From NCBI RefSeq assembly GCF_030445035.2, contig NC_080680.1, positions 46,885,212 to 46,949,211 of the forward strand: a stretch of 64,000 bases of DNA, in the 5' to 3' direction. The stretch comes from Dasypus novemcinctus (Eukaryota > Chordata > Mammalia > Cingulata > Dasypodidae). Position 1 is the stretch's first letter. The number at the start of each line of letters is the position of its first letter. Under the pieces are notes generated by a model. It was not told the DNA's origin. It did no database searches and saw nothing but the letters and a program-made list of their open reading frames with translations. Position numbers and translations under genes: made by a program. Positions 34,837 through 47,376 of the stretch are shown in pieces.

Positions 34837-35349
34837 TGGAGTCGTGGGCCTGAAGGGTATTGGGAATGAAAGACAAAGAGAGATTGGGATCAGGGGATCT
34901 GAGAGCATTGAAGCCTCAAGCTCATCAGACAACTTTATTGATTACAAGGGGGTCTTATATACCCCAGTGTACGTGCAAAAAAGCAGGTATAGGTAGCCTA
35001 CATGCCTATACACACAAACACTAGCCTACAAGATAGGTAGCCTACGTGCCTATACACACAAACACTAGCCTACATGACATTAAGGAGCAACATGTACTAA
35101 CTATCAGCATTACCTATAGTCTAAGGAATTTTTTAAAAAATCTTATCTCAAGGTACAAAGCCTAAATGTTTTATTCATTACAAAAAGTATGTGCTCATTT
35201 TTTCTTTCAACCTTTATCAGCTTCAACCCATTTGCCGGGAACTCCCAAATCACTGCATTCCTTAGGTTGCAAGTGTAGTCATGGAGACAGCACAAGCATA
35301 CAGACAGCACGTCTCTCCTTTAGAGGCCACTGTGCCTCAGTTTCCAACA
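34837..35349 (-). mobile_element. Solo LTR of an endogenous retrovirus
   Basis: On the minus strand it starts TGTTGGAAAC and ends CGACTCCA, giving TG...CA ends over 513 bases. A TATATAAG box lies at about 34955-34962 and AATAAA at about 34936-34941, in the order U3-R-U5. No coding sequence is attached. A 44-base tandem duplication lies in U3. Target-site duplication is masked by the C runs on both sides. Confidence 0.75.
34988..35078. repeat. Tandem duplication (2 x about 47 bases) in the LTR U3
   Basis: Two near-perfect copies of a unit beginning AGGTAGCCTAC and ending AACACTAGCCTACA. Direct repeats in U3 are often enhancer repeats in retroviral LTRs; that role is inference. Confidence 0.85.
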
Positions 35350-38300
35350 CCCCCCCCCATTGTTTTGTGCTCATTGTCTGTTCTTTGTGTGCTCATCTTC
35401 TTTTTAGGAAGCACCGGGAACCAAACCCAGGACCTCCCATGTGGGAGGGAGATGCCCAATGGGTTGAGCCACATCCACTCCCACAAATTGTTGTTTCTCT
35501 CATTGTGTTTCTTCATTGCATCATCTTGTTGCATCAGCTGGCCGCACCAGCCTGTCACATCAGCTTGTTTTCTTGCTCATCTTCTTTAGGAGGCACTAGG
35601 AACCAAACCTGGGACCATCCATGTGGTAGGTGGGCACCCAACTGCTTGAGACACATCTGCTTCCCTCTTGTGGTATCTTTATCTGATTTTGGTGAAAGGG
35701 TTATGTTGGCCTCGTAGGATGAATTAGGGAGTGTTCCCTCCTCTTTAACTTTTTTGGAAGAGTTTGAGCAGAATTGGAGTTTAGTCTTATTGGAATGTTT
35801 GGTAGAATTCCCCTGTAAACCCATCTGGTACTGGACTTTATTTGTCGGGATGTTTTTGATAACTGATTTAATATTTTTACTAGTAATTGTTTTGTTGAGA
35901 TCTTCTATTTCTTCTTGAGTCAATGTAGGTAGTATGTGTGTTTATAAGAATTTGTCCATTTCATCTAGGTTATCCAGTTTGTTGTGTATGCAGTTGTTCA
36001 AAATATCCTCTTACAGTCCTTTTTATTTCAGTGGGATTTGTAGTAATGTCTCCCTTTTCATTTCTGATTTTCATTATTTGTATCCCCTCTCTCTTTTTCT
36101 CTCTCAGTATAGCTAAAGATTTGTCCATTTTTTAAATCTTTTTAAAGAACCAACTTTTGGTTTTGTTGGTTCTCTCTATTTACTTTTTGTTTTCTACCCC
36201 ACTTGTTTCCTATCTAACCTTTCTTACTTCTTTACTTCTCTTTGCTTAGGGTTTAGTTTGCTCTTCTTTTTCTAGGTCTTCCATTTTTGAAGTTAGGTCT
36301 CTGATGTGAATTCTTTCTTCTTTTTAATGTAAGTGTTCAGATTTATAAATTTCCTCTCTGTACTGCCTTCCTTGAATCCCACAGGTTTTAGTATGTTGCA
36401 TTTTCATTTTCATTCACCTCGATATTTCCTAATTTTGCTTCTGATTTCCTCTTAAACCCATTGGCTGTTTAAGAGTATGTTGTCTAATTTCCACATATTT
36501 GTGAATTTTCCATTTCTATGTATGTTATTGATTTCTCTTGTGGTTAGAGAAGATACATTGTATGACTCCAATATTTTTGTATTTATCAGACCTTGTTTCA
36601 TTACCCATATATGGTCTACCCTGCAGAATGGTCCATGTGTACTCAAGAAGAATATGTATTCTGTTTTCTTTGGGTGCAGTGTGCTATATGCTAATAGGTC
36701 TAGTTTGGTTTAGTTTATCATTCAAGTCCTGTATTTCTTTATTAATCTTCTGCCTAGAAGTTTTACCCATTATTTAGAATGGTGGGTTAAAGTCTCCTAC
36801 TATTAATATAGATCTGCCAGTTTGTCTCTTCAAATCTGTCAATATTTGCTTCATATATTTCGTAGCTCTTAGGTACATTTACATTTATAATTGTTATATA
36901 TTCTTATTTAATTGTATCCTTTATCAGTATATAAAGACTATCTTTGTCCTTTGTAATTGTTTTTGACTTAAAATCTATTTTATCCAATGTTATTATAACC
37001 ATCCTAGCTCTCTTGGTTACTGCTTGCATGGTATATTTTTTTCCATCCTTTAACCATCAACCTACCTGTATCTCTGACTTTAAGGTTAGTCTCTTGCATA
37101 TAGTTGGGTTAATCCATTCTGCCAATCTCTGCTTTAGAATGGAGAGTTTAATCCATTTACATTTAAAGCCATTACTGGTAATAGAGGTCTTTTTTCTGTC
37201 ATTTTGCTATTTAGTCTTTGTAAGACATAACATTTTTGTCTCTCACTTCCATTAAAGCCTACTTTTATGTTTATTTGCTTTCTTGTGTTGTACAATCTAG
37301 AGTGCTGTCTAATTTCTTCCTGGATATATTTTTCATCTGTTTCCTTGTGGTTACCATAGAGTTAACATTTAACATTCCAAAAATATAACAGTTATACTTT
37401 GTTTGATACCAACTTAACTTCAATAGCATGCATATATACTTTTCCTATACTCCTGTGATCCACATCCATTTTTTCATAATTGCAACCACTTATACCATTG
37501 TACATGGTATGTCCAAAACTATAGATTTATCATTACTTTTTTTTTAACTTTTAACATATTCATACCATATTTACTGAAACTGATGTACAGATATTGAGAT
37601 AATAGCTTTCAAACAAGGTAACATTTGTGTTTACATTGTGGTTTATACTTTAAGCTATACAATTTTCTAAATTTTTAGTTATCCTACATTTTACATTATG
37701 ATTTACATTTTAGCCTATCAGCCCCTATATATTTTTGGTGTAATTTTACATGTTTTATATCCATCCTTGCATACTCTTGTGAAACACTTCTATTGCCCTC
37801 ACAGTTACGTTGGTTCCATCTATTCAATACCTATTTCCCCCTCCCCTTAGGGCCCACAGTGACAGTCAATCTTCATTTCTTGAAGAGCCATGTTCAGAGA
37901 TACTTGCAACAGTGTTGAGGGCTTGACATGCTCAACTGCCCTAATGCCTTGGGAGCCACCATTTCTCTTAGATTTATCATTACTTTTTATTCATTTGCAT
38001 TTTAACACCTGTAGGAAGTATGAAGTGGAGTTACACACCAAACAATATAATATGATAATATTGGCATTTATAATTAGCCAGATGGTGACTTTTACTGCAG
38101 GTCTTTATTTCTTTACACTGCTTTAAGCCACTTTCAAATGTACCTTCTATTTAATCTGAAGAACTTCCTTTAGCATTGCTTTTAGGGAAGTTCTAGTGGT
38201 GATGAACTCCCTGATCTTTTTATCTGAGAATGTTTCACTATTGCCCTTATTTTTGAAAGAGAGTCTTGCTGGACATAAAACTCTTGGCTGGCAGTTGTTT

Positions 38301-40269
38301 TCTTTCAGCACTTTAAGTATTTCAACCCACTCCCTCTTGCCTCTGTGGTTTCTGATGAGAAATTGGCAATCTAATTGGGACTCCCTGGTACATAACATGT
38401 TGCTTTTTCTCTTGCAGCTTTCAGAAATCTCTCCTTGTCCTTTGCATTTGACAGTGTAATCAGTATGAGACAGCATATATTTTTCTTCATGCTTATCTTG
38501 TTTGGTGTTCTCTGAGCTTTATGGATGCGTATATTCTCATCTTTTGCTAAGTTTGGGAAGTACTCTGTTATTATATCTTTGAGTATTCCTGCTGTCAATT
38601 TATCTCTTTCTTCTCCTTCTAGGTCTCCTATAATGCATATATTTGTGTGCTTGATGGTGTCCCATAGTTGTCTTAGGTTATTTTCACTTTTATTATTTCT
38701 TTTTTTTCTTCCTGCACTTCAGCCTGCAGCCTGACTAATTTCAAGTGTCTTGTCTTTAAGTTCACTGATTCTTTCTTCTGTCAGCTCCAATCTGTTCTCT
38801 TTTTTTCTTCCTTCTGTTTTCCAATCTGTACTTGAAACCATGTTCTTGGGCATTTTACATTTCTGTACTGTCATCTTCAACTCCAGTAGGTTCTGTTTGG
38901 TTCCTTTTTAAAATTTCTATCTCTTTGCTAAGAGCCTCATACTATTCATTCACTGTTTTCCTGATATCATGAAAGTTCTTTCTCTATACTTTCCTTCATT
39001 TCCTTGAGCATTTTAAAGATAATTCTTAAAGCCTTTTTGTTTTGTTTTGTTTTTGCTATGTCCACATTCTGGTATTCTTCATTGGTGTTTTCTTTATTTT
39101 ATCCTCTTCTTCGGGTGGTTTTCATTTTCTGTTTTTTGTTTGTTTGTCTTGTACTCTTTTGTTGCACCCTGTACATTTTAATATTTTAAAATGTTATCTC
39201 TGGGATTTATTACCTGGGATGTCTGTTTCTTAGTTTTCTAACCAGCTGGTGATAAGACAAGAGTTTCTTGAATTTCAGTCCTCCTATCAGGAAGGTCTTC
39301 CCAATGTGAATGAAGTGTCCAGGGTTTTCCCTGTGTGTCTGGGCCTCTGTCTTGTCCTGGGCTTTTGCTTCTTAGTTATTTTGAAGTTTTCCTGTTTACA
39401 GGAGTTTGATTGTCCCTTTCATTTCCCATTAGGCAGACCTCCCTCTCCCATGTATTTGAAGCCAGAAGTTCCCCACTCTGAACACCTCTACAGTTTTTTT
39501 TTACTCAAGCTGCTTTTGCCTGGAGCGCTAATTCTGGGTGGAAGGTCACCCTGGAGAGGACTTTCCCAAGTTTTAGTCTTTTCCATCCAAAACAGGCTGA
39601 GGACTCATGAGGGGAGTGCAGACCAGGTCCAAGTGACTTAGGGAGGATAAGGGGACCAAAACCTTCTCTGATGGTTCCCCAAGGCTGTGCTTTCCTGGCC
39701 TGCCCAGTAAATGTAGCCCTTCAGCTAACTGTCCCCTATAATGCTGAGGAAGTGCTGCATCTTTAATCTTTACTGCCTCTGCCCTTGTCCAGTGAGGTTT
39801 GAAACAATGGTTCCTGTTGCCTTTGCCCAGATGGGTTAAAACAGTGGCTGTCACTGCCTTTGTCTGGGTGGGTTGAAACAACAGCTGCCCTCAAAGCTGA
39901 CACCAAGTGACCCAAATTCACTAAACAAACCCAATATCAGTGATCAGCTGTGTACACCCCTGTTCTTGGGGAAGAGGATTTTTATACTGCTTTCTCTCAC
40001 CAGCCACTAGCCAGGAAGTTGGACACCACAGCAGTCTGTCATGAGAGTGAGGGGGATGGGTGCCCTGGATTCTGTACAGTGTTCTTCTGACCTCTGGAGT
40101 TTCAAAATAGTTCTTTCAGATAGTTGCTACCTGTTTAATAGTTGTTTTGATGGAAGGGCTGATTCTTGGAGCTCCCTACTCTGCTGTCTTCCTTGGAAGT
40201 CCCTCTGTTGTTGTCTTGTTTTGTTTACAACAAGATGTATCCCTAAACAAGCTATAGTATTGTGGAGGG

Positions 40270-41040
40270 TGTATTTTTAAGTCAACCGAATACATCCTTC
40301 TGCAAATTAGTTTTTTCACTTAACTTAATATTTCTGATATCTGTCTCTGTTAATGTATGTAGTTTTCATTCATTTTATTGCTGTATTATATTCTATTATA
40401 TGACTATATCCAATTCATTTTCTATTTTCTTGTTTATGGACTTTTAGGTTGTTTCTAATTTTTATTATTAGAGCAATTTCTGCAATGAACGTCTTTGCAC
40501 ATGTCTCTTGTATACATTTGACCATTTCTCCAGTGCACCTAGAAGTGGAATTGCTGGGTTTCAAGTTAGGTGCTTTTTCAGCTTTGCATACATGATCAAA
40601 TTGTTCTCCCAAATGTTCTAATGACTTACACTCCCACTGGCAGTAAATGAGAATTCTCACTGACTGCTTTTTATTCTCACCAACATTTGATATTATCAGA
40701 CTTTTGCATATTTTTCCAATTTGAAAAGTATAAATGGTATCTCATTGTCATTTTAATTTGCATTTTCCTGATTCCTAGTGCAATTTGGCCTGTTTTCAAC
40801 TGTTATTGCCTGTTTAGTTTCCTTTTCTGTTAATTGCCTATTCATATTCTTTGCCCATTTTTCTCTAAGCTGTTTGGTTTTTATTATTGATTTATAGTTA
40901 TTATATATTCTGAATATGAATCATATTAGCTGTATTTGTTGCAAATATTTTCTCTCAATCTGTGTCTTGTCTTTTCACCTCATTGATAGTGTCTTTTGAT
41001 CCTTTTATTTCTTCCTTAGAAAGGTTTTCATCACCTTTTT
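40270..41040 (-). mobile_element. Older LINE-1 3' part
   Basis: ORF2 C-terminal wording in reverse, including 'agtggaattgctgggtttca' (near 40542) and 'actcccactggcagtaaatg' (near 40630). It is more diverged than the neighbouring L1, with no intact frame. Confidence 0.78.
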
Positions 41041-41049
41041 CCCGAACTT

Positions 41050-41640
41050 TAGCCTCTAATTGGTCTCCATGTCTCTAGTATCACCCATTCAAACACATTG
41101 ATGCCAGAATGATCTGCCTAAAATCTTGAAAAATCATGTCCATATCATTCTTCAGCTTAGACACCTCTAAGGCTCACCAGTTCATAGAGTTAATTTTTTT
41201 TTCACATGGCATACAGGACCATCCAAGATCTGACCTTATCTTCTCTCTCCAATCTCAACTTTTGCTGTGCCCCACCTTCAGCCCCACACTACAGCCATTC
41301 TGAACTCTCCGCCCAACCACATTCACATCTTTGTATATACTGTTCCTCAAATCAGCCTAGCAAACATCTGCTCCTTTTCTAACACTTGGCAGGAGCATCA
41401 CCTCCTCTAGGAAGTCTTTCTGCATTGGCCAGTCCCTTCTCTTTGCCTTCTTGCACATGGTCTGAACTTCTTTCATAGTAACACATTTTTATGAGTTGAC
41501 CAACTTGTCTCCCTCAATCAGTTACTAAACTGCCCAAAGGTAAACTCCATACTGTGTCACCCGGCTTTAATAACTATCATCATTCTGTCATTCTTGTTTA
41601 TCTGTATCTTCTCCTACTCCCCACCTCCATTCAATGATGA
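41050..41640 (+). mobile_element. L2 LINE fragment
   Basis: L2 ORF2-end phrases such as 'ctctaggaagtctttctgca' (41405) and the following Tyr/Cys-rich old wording. Diverged, plus-strand. Confidence 0.7.
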
Positions 41641-42000
41641 TGGTGCTTACAGTTTTTGAGATAAGACTCACATACCTTCAAATGCACAAATATTAGAAGT
41701 ACAGTTTAGACAAATGGGTATACCCATGTAAGCCATACCCCTATAATGATATAGAGCAACTCTGTCTCCCCAGATAGCTCTTTCTTACCTTGTTCCTGTC
41801 AATTCTAAACCCTCCAAGGAATCATTATTATTATTTTATCAATTGATATTAGTTTTTCTAGAACTTCATATAAATGGAATCATATTTCATTGACTTGAAT
41901 TTAAGGGAGAAATTTTAAATTAAAATAATTATTAAAATAAGTAATATGCAAAGCACTGAAGTTATGGTTAAGATTTCTGGGAGCATTTTATGTTTACTTT
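41641..42000. other. Intergenic, no feature seen
   Basis: AT-rich sequence; a weak L1-like 3'-UTR feel at 41640-41890 is not firm enough to call. Confidence 0.35.
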
Positions 42001-42515
42001 ATTTTTTTAAATTTTTTAAAAGATACTTAGATTACATAAACATTATATAAAAAATATAGGGATTCCTCTATACCCTGCTCCCCTTACCTCCCACATACTC
42101 CCACATAAACAACATCCTTCATTAGTGTGTTACATTCATTGCAATTGACAAACGCGGTTTGGCGCATTGCAACTGAGCATGGATTATGGTTTACATTGTA
42201 GTTTATACTCTCCCACATAATTCTGTGTGGGAAGATACATAATGGCCTATATCAGTCATTGCAATGTCATTTAGGACACTTCCCAAGTCCTGAAAATGTC
42301 CCTGTATTATACCTGTTTTTCCCTCTCTTGCCCTCAGAGCCTCCAGTGGCCACTGCCTCCACATCAATGTTGTAATCTCTTCCATTTCTAGAATCCCAAT
42401 AAGTCTATAGTAGAATACCAGTAAGTCCACTCTAGTCCATAGTTCATTCCTCAATCCTGAGGATTCTGGGATGGTGATGTACACTCCACCTCTAACTGAG
42501 AGGGGGTATGTTTAC
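42001..42515 (-). mobile_element. Xenarthran L1 3'-UTR-type repeat, copy 3
   Basis: Reverse-complemented, it aligns with 3640-4145 block by block, including the segment at 42330-42480 against 3640-3830. The tail is the T-rich start at 42001-42020. Truncated at its 5' side. Confidence 0.75.
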
Positions 42516-42594
42516 TTTCAACACAACAATTCAGTAAGAACATTATAATAGAATTTTGTGAGGCTGTTCTTTGTACTTAAGTGATACCCTATAC

Positions 42595-42759
42595 CATGGA
42601 TTCTTAACCTTTTTTGTTCCATGGACCCCTTACGTAGTCCACACTGTACGGTGTATTTTATAATAAATATATCACATCCACACTAATACGCCCCCACAAG
42701 AATAATGTTTGTTTTTAAATTTCAATTGAAGCTCATGGACCCCTTGTTAAGAACACCTG
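42595..42759. mobile_element. hAT-type miniature element with 8-base target duplication
   Basis: Terminal inverted repeats of about 15 bases (CATGGATTCTTAACC at the left; the right end reads CAGGTGTTCTTAAC when inverted). A perfect 8-base duplication CCCTATAC lies at 42587-42594 and 42760-42767. An 8-base duplication is the hAT hallmark. At 165 bases it has no coding capacity. Confidence 0.85.
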
Positions 42760-42767
42760 CCCTATAC

Positions 42768-43460
42768 CAATGGGAGGGAAAGGAAACATTCAACAACAAA
42801 AAAATGTATTTCTACATGTTAAAATGAGTTTCATGCTTAGAAATGCAATAAAGTCAAAGTGGTGAAAATACATCTATGTCTTGATCAGAAGAAATGATAC
42901 ACTTTACCAAACATACTGCAAATCAAGTGTTTCCAACAGGTTTCCACAAATTTGTTTAAATGAGCATCTTGAGGCAGGTTAAAGGGAGAAAGAGAGGTCT
43001 TCAGGAAGGGAAATTAGGACGGGACTGAGAGAAAGGCTGGCCATAGGTTATTACTGCTGTGCTGATCTCCTGCTCTACCTCTACCACACACGTTCCCCCA
43101 ATTATGACCAATGAACCTATTTGCAATGTTTCCTTATCCTAAAACACTCCAAATCTAATAGGAAATGGAAGTTTCTTTTTAATTCCTGGAGAGACCTTAT
43201 GAAAATTTGAAATTGAATACATCACTCTGCTTGCCAGGCCAGATCTTCAGGCTGTTTTAGAGGTGGTGAACTTTGCAAAAATTCACCCATGATCTGTCCT
43301 AGGCTTCCTGTTCAGAGAAGGAAACTGTCTTATTGAATATTATTCCATCCTTATTGAATTTAAGAGAAGCAACTATCCATAGGTACAAACTTTACTCAAA
43401 CCTCAGGTGTCTTTTTATTTTGGCTAGTTTGAAATAGGTAGCACAGGATGGACTCCTTTC
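42768..43460. other. Intergenic, no feature seen
   Basis: No gene or clear repeat recognised. Confidence 0.4.
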
Positions 43461-43477
43461 AAAATTATTAGTTTATT

Positions 43478-43897
43478 TTTTTATTTTATTTTTTTTTAAG
43501 ATTTATTTTTTTATTTCTCTCCCCTTCCCTGCCCCCAGTTGTCTGCTCTCTGTGTCCATATGCTGTGTTTTCTTCTGTGTCCACTTTGTATTCTTGTCAG
43601 TGGCAGTGGGAATCTGTGTCTCTTCTTGTTCCATCATCTTGCTGCGTCAGCTCTCTGTGTGTGCGGCATCATTCCTGGGCAGGCTGCACTTTCTTTCGCA
43701 TTGGGCGGCTCTCCTTATGGGGCGCACTCCTTGCACATGGGGCTCCCCTATGCGGGGAACACCCCTGCATGGCATGGCACTCCTTGTGCATATCAGCACT
43801 GTATGTGGGCCAGCTTCACACAGGTCAAGGAGGTCCGAAGTTTGAACCCTGGACTGCTCATGTGGATGCTCTATCTATTGAGCCAAATCCGCTTCCC
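43478..43897 (-). mobile_element. DAS-type SINE
   Basis: Bounded by a 17-base direct repeat with one mismatch (AAAATTATTAGTTTATT at 43461-43477, AAAATTCTTAGTTTATT at 43898-43914). Full-length minus-strand copy with more CpG decay than most others here. Confidence 0.92.
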
Positions 43898-43914
43898 AAA
43901 ATTCTTAGTTTATT

Positions 43915-44827
43915 GAAGATAATAAAAAATATTCCAGAGGCCAAAGTTTCCTCTGGAGTATTTTAAATATATATGAAATTGTCAAGTATCTTAGAATTTG
44001 TATTGGATTCCTAGTTCATTTTTTCCAAAATCACCTTGGTGGGCAGTTTTCACAGACCTCCCTTATGACATTTCAGTGTCTACCAATATTTTTAATCCAT
44101 TGACTTATATATACATTCAACAGCTGTTGCCTTACAGTTATTTGAAATCTTTACCCAGCTAAAATCATAGACATCCAACACTTCCTAGGACATGATTTAA
44201 TTTGGATTTATCCTGAGCTCTGTTGTTCTAACACCAAATGAAATGCTTAACCCAACTCAGGGTCAGGTTCTGATACTGCCTTGTGTCCAAGCAGACCAGA
44301 AAATGTCCACAGAGCACTGCTGATCACAGACAAAGGCCCCCAAGAAAAAAAAAAAATAAACAAGTTGGGGTTAGCAATCCATCATTAAACCCCAAGACAC
44401 TTGTGGTCTGAGAAATCATGGACCAGAAATACCATCCAAACCTCAAACTCAGAGATGCCACTGAGTCTTTATCAGTGGGCTCAAGATTTCCAGACACTTC
44501 TACAGGTGGCCATGATGGATTTGGGTTGACATAGCCACACTTCTCACTGCGAGCCCAGCAGCCAGGAGATAGGTTAGCACAGCAAAGTAAAGTGGTCTGC
44601 AAGGAGATCTCACTGTTCACTTTGTTCTTTGGGAGATTCAAGTAATCCCACAAAGCTAGTAACTAACCCTGGCAGTTATTCTTGAATGTTTTTACTCTTA
44701 GAGGTGTTTTAGTTTACTCCATCCCTTCATGACGCCATCTATTTCTCAGGTCTCTTTTTTTCTTCTAGATATCTCTTAATCCCTTCTCCTCAGTCTGGGC
44801 CTCCCAATGCACCTGCATCCCAGGTAT
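43915..44827. other. Intergenic, no gene seen
   Basis: Single-copy-looking sequence; the 109-codon minus-strand frame at 44324-44653 has no family features. Confidence 0.4.
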
Positions 44828-44841
44828 TGCTCATGTTTTTA

Positions 44842-45276
44842 CTTTTATTTATTTATTTATTTATTTATTTTAAAGATTTATTATTTATTTCTCTCCCCTT
44901 CCCCCCCTCCCACCCCAGTCGTCTGCTCTCTGTGTCTATTTGCTGCGTCTTCTTTGTCCGCTTCTGTTGTTGTCAGTGGCATCCGTGTTTCTTTTTGTTG
45001 CATCATCTTGTTGTGTCAGTTCTCCGTGTGTGCAGCACCATTCCTGGGCAGGTTGCACTCACTTTCTTTCGCGCTGGGCGGCTCTCCTTACGGGCGCGCT
45101 CCTTGCGCGTGGGACTCCCCTACGCGGGGACACCCCTGCATGGCAGGGCACTCCTTGCGAGCATCAGCGCTGCGTGTGGGCCAGCTCCACACGGGTCAAG
45201 GAGGCCCAGGGTTTGAACCGCGAACCTCCCATGTGGTAGACGGATGCCCTAACCACTGGGCCAAGTCTGCCGCTCC
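44842..45276 (-). mobile_element. DAS-type SINE
   Basis: Bounded by the perfect 14-base repeat TGCTCATGTTTTTA (44828-44841, 45277-45290). A young copy; its 164-codon open frame is an artefact of the GC-rich body. Confidence 0.95.
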
Positions 45277-45290
45277 TGCTCATGTTTTTA

Positions 45291-45876
45291 TAAGCCTGTA
45301 AGTCACCAGGAGGACAATCAGCAGAGATGCTAAATAGCCAGCCCTGAAGAGAATACTAGAAGCTACTTTCTGCACGTCAGACAGTATGCAGGATATTTCT
45401 GAAACCCACAAGTCCTGAAATTCCCAGCTTTACAATACCATGCTCCTGTGGACATCCACAAGGCCAAACCTACAGGAGCATTTCCAAATCTCTTGCATGA
45501 GAGACACACTCCAGGGCTAAGGGACACCACGACACCTAAGTAGCAGGCTCTAATGTTTTCCCACTAAGAGTTTGTTCCTTTGCCAGAATGGTGGAGCAAA
45601 AAAAGTATCTAGATTCTGTCAAGTGTCTCTAAAATCTCACATTTGAACATGCACATATTAAAATTGCTGAAATCTGTAAATACATATTATCTATTTCAGA
45701 CTGCTCATATTAAAAAAATATTGGTTGAAGATTATCTTTAGGATCTGAATCTGCTCTTTCCTTATCCTCTTTTAACACATGCCCTTCTAAGTCCATCTTA
45801 GGACACTTTCTATTGCTCTGGGACTCGACATGTGTGATAATTTCTTAAACTAGTTTTGATTTGGACTTTGAGTGTA
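45291..45876. other. Intergenic, no feature seen
   Basis: No gene or clear repeat recognised. Confidence 0.4.
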
Positions 45877-46356
45877 ACCTTCCTTCCTTCCTTCCTTCCT
45901 CCCTTCCTCCCTCCCTCCTTCCCTCTCTCTCTCCCTCCCTTCTTTCACGATTTATTTATTTATTTCTCCCCCCTTCCCCCCACCAGTGTCTGCTCTCTAT
46001 GCTCATTTGCTGTATGCTCTCCGTGTCCACTTGTATTCTCACCAAGCGGCTCCAGGAACTGATCCTGGGACCCTCAGAGCAGGAGAGAGGCAATCATTCT
46101 CTTATGCCACCTCAGCTCCCTGATCTGCTGCGTCTCTTATTATCTCTTCTCAGTGTCTCTTTTTGTTGTGTCATCCTGCTGCTCCAGATCTCTACATGGG
46201 CCAGTAGGGAGCACACCATGCAGGCCAGCACTCCGTGTGGGCCAGCTCACCACACGGGCCAGTTTGCCTTCACTAGGAGGCCCTAGGCATCAAACCCTGG
46301 ACCTCCTACATGGTAAACAGGAGCCCAACTGTTTGAGCCACATCCACTTCCCTAGT
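45877..46356 (-). mobile_element. DAS-type SINE preceded by a CCTT-rich tract
   Basis: A (CCTT/CCCT)n simple repeat at about 45879-45945 is followed by the reverse of a DAS tail, body and two head-like regions (46030-46110 and 46270-46356). It seems to be a dimeric or older subfamily like that at 4201-4821. Confidence 0.8.
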
Positions 46357-47376
46357 GTAACTATCTTTCCAAAGTCAGGCAGCATGTTACATTGGAAAGA
46401 ATCCAGCCAGGGAGACTAAACGCCAAGATTTTAGAACCAACTACCATAACCAGATGTGGTACTGTTATGGTTAATCACAAAGTGCCTCCATTTTGTCAAC
46501 GGTAAAATGGGGACTTAGACTAGACCATCTTCCTTCTCTCTCTAACGTCTTCGACTGTATTTTCAGTATTTGTTATAAAAACTGCATTGAGTAGCTTAAT
46601 GAGCACTGCTATAGTGTTTATAAAGTGCAGTACCATATCATGAAGAAAACTTTAGCATTACTCCCAAACACAAACTTGAGTACAATGCCATACAAACTTG
46701 ATTTGTTTGTAATTTTATCCCCTGACATATTTTTATCATATTATCTGGAGAACTAGTTCATTTAAATGTGAATTTTAAATATTCTAAACATTTAGGTACT
46801 AAATGTCTTAAACTACATTTTCATTATTTTAAAACGATTTCCAAGAAGGGTATTTCAGCTGCAAGAATTTCTGGGTCTATCTTTATGATCTTTAAACTAG
46901 GTTTTAAGCTCCACTTAAATTGAGAGGTCTCTGTGTTGCTTTGATGGGCTAGCAGTGTCTTGGGGAGAGAAGGACAATGGGGATAAGATTTTTTCCCCCA
47001 ACTTTGTTCTTAATCACTGACAGAGACATTGGGTAGACATCATTATTTTAATCTCTAAATCTTTGCTTGTAATGAGACTTTCGTTTTTTTTACCTTCTCC
47101 TAGATATGTATTTTTTCATATTGTCTTATATTTATTATGTCATTCTTGTAATATAACAAAAAATTAGTGATGATGATAAGCTAACTGAACAAGAACCATA
47201 TGAGACTCAGTATTTGTAACTGTCAGGTATCTAGTTGGTAATCTGGGCTTAGTAATAATAATAGTATTAACATAAATGACTATGTAATAACTCAAGAGTG
47301 TCAGAGCAGAAATGTCTGTCCTTTCAATAAAAGGGTAATGTAATAATAAATAATGGAAAAGTTTTGGTTATTGTAG
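46357..47376. other. Intergenic with a MIR fragment
   Basis: A MIR fragment is visible at about 46430-46545 (wording 'ttttgtcaacggtaaaatgg'). The rest shows no feature. Confidence 0.5.

Larger units (their letters stand above)
34792..35666 (-). mobile_element. DAS-type SINE inside LINE-1, itself split by an LTR
   Basis: The 14-base repeat CTTGTGGTATCTTT at 34778-34791 and 35667-35680 bounds the whole block. The SINE tail lies at 34792-34836, and body plus two head-like parts at 35350-35666. The LTR at 34837-35349 sits in its pyrimidine-rich part. The order of events is therefore L1, then SINE, then LTR. Confidence 0.85.
31985..40250 (-). mobile_element. Long LINE-1: 3' end to ORF1 and 5' region
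   Basis: It reads backward through L1: ORF2 C-terminus at 32000-32440, reverse transcriptase at 33000-35950, ORF2 N-terminal region to about 38100, and ORF1 at about 38150-39000. ORF1 pieces include SKFNARLSFK-like and TTRTSLKAMLKEVLQ (38147-38476) and ILKDIITEYFPNL (38371-38598). A 5' region runs to about 40250. After removing three SINE insertions and an LTR the element is about 6.6 kb, close to full length. Many stops make it inactive. Confidence 0.82.

Noticed and set aside
35555-35923. Frames with RT-like or L1 wording (also 34600-34932 and 38147-38598) as possible active retrotransposon genes.
   Set aside because: They are short, broken pieces of L1 ORF2 or ORF1 with stops and insertions between them.
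44807-45301. 164-codon open frame, and similar long frames at 1865-2116, 13645-13932, 28311-28801, 32529-32914, 43539-43966, 51157-51518 and 63225-63644.
   Set aside because: All fall on DAS SINE bodies, which are GC-rich and poor in stops in several frames. The same peptides recur with each copy.
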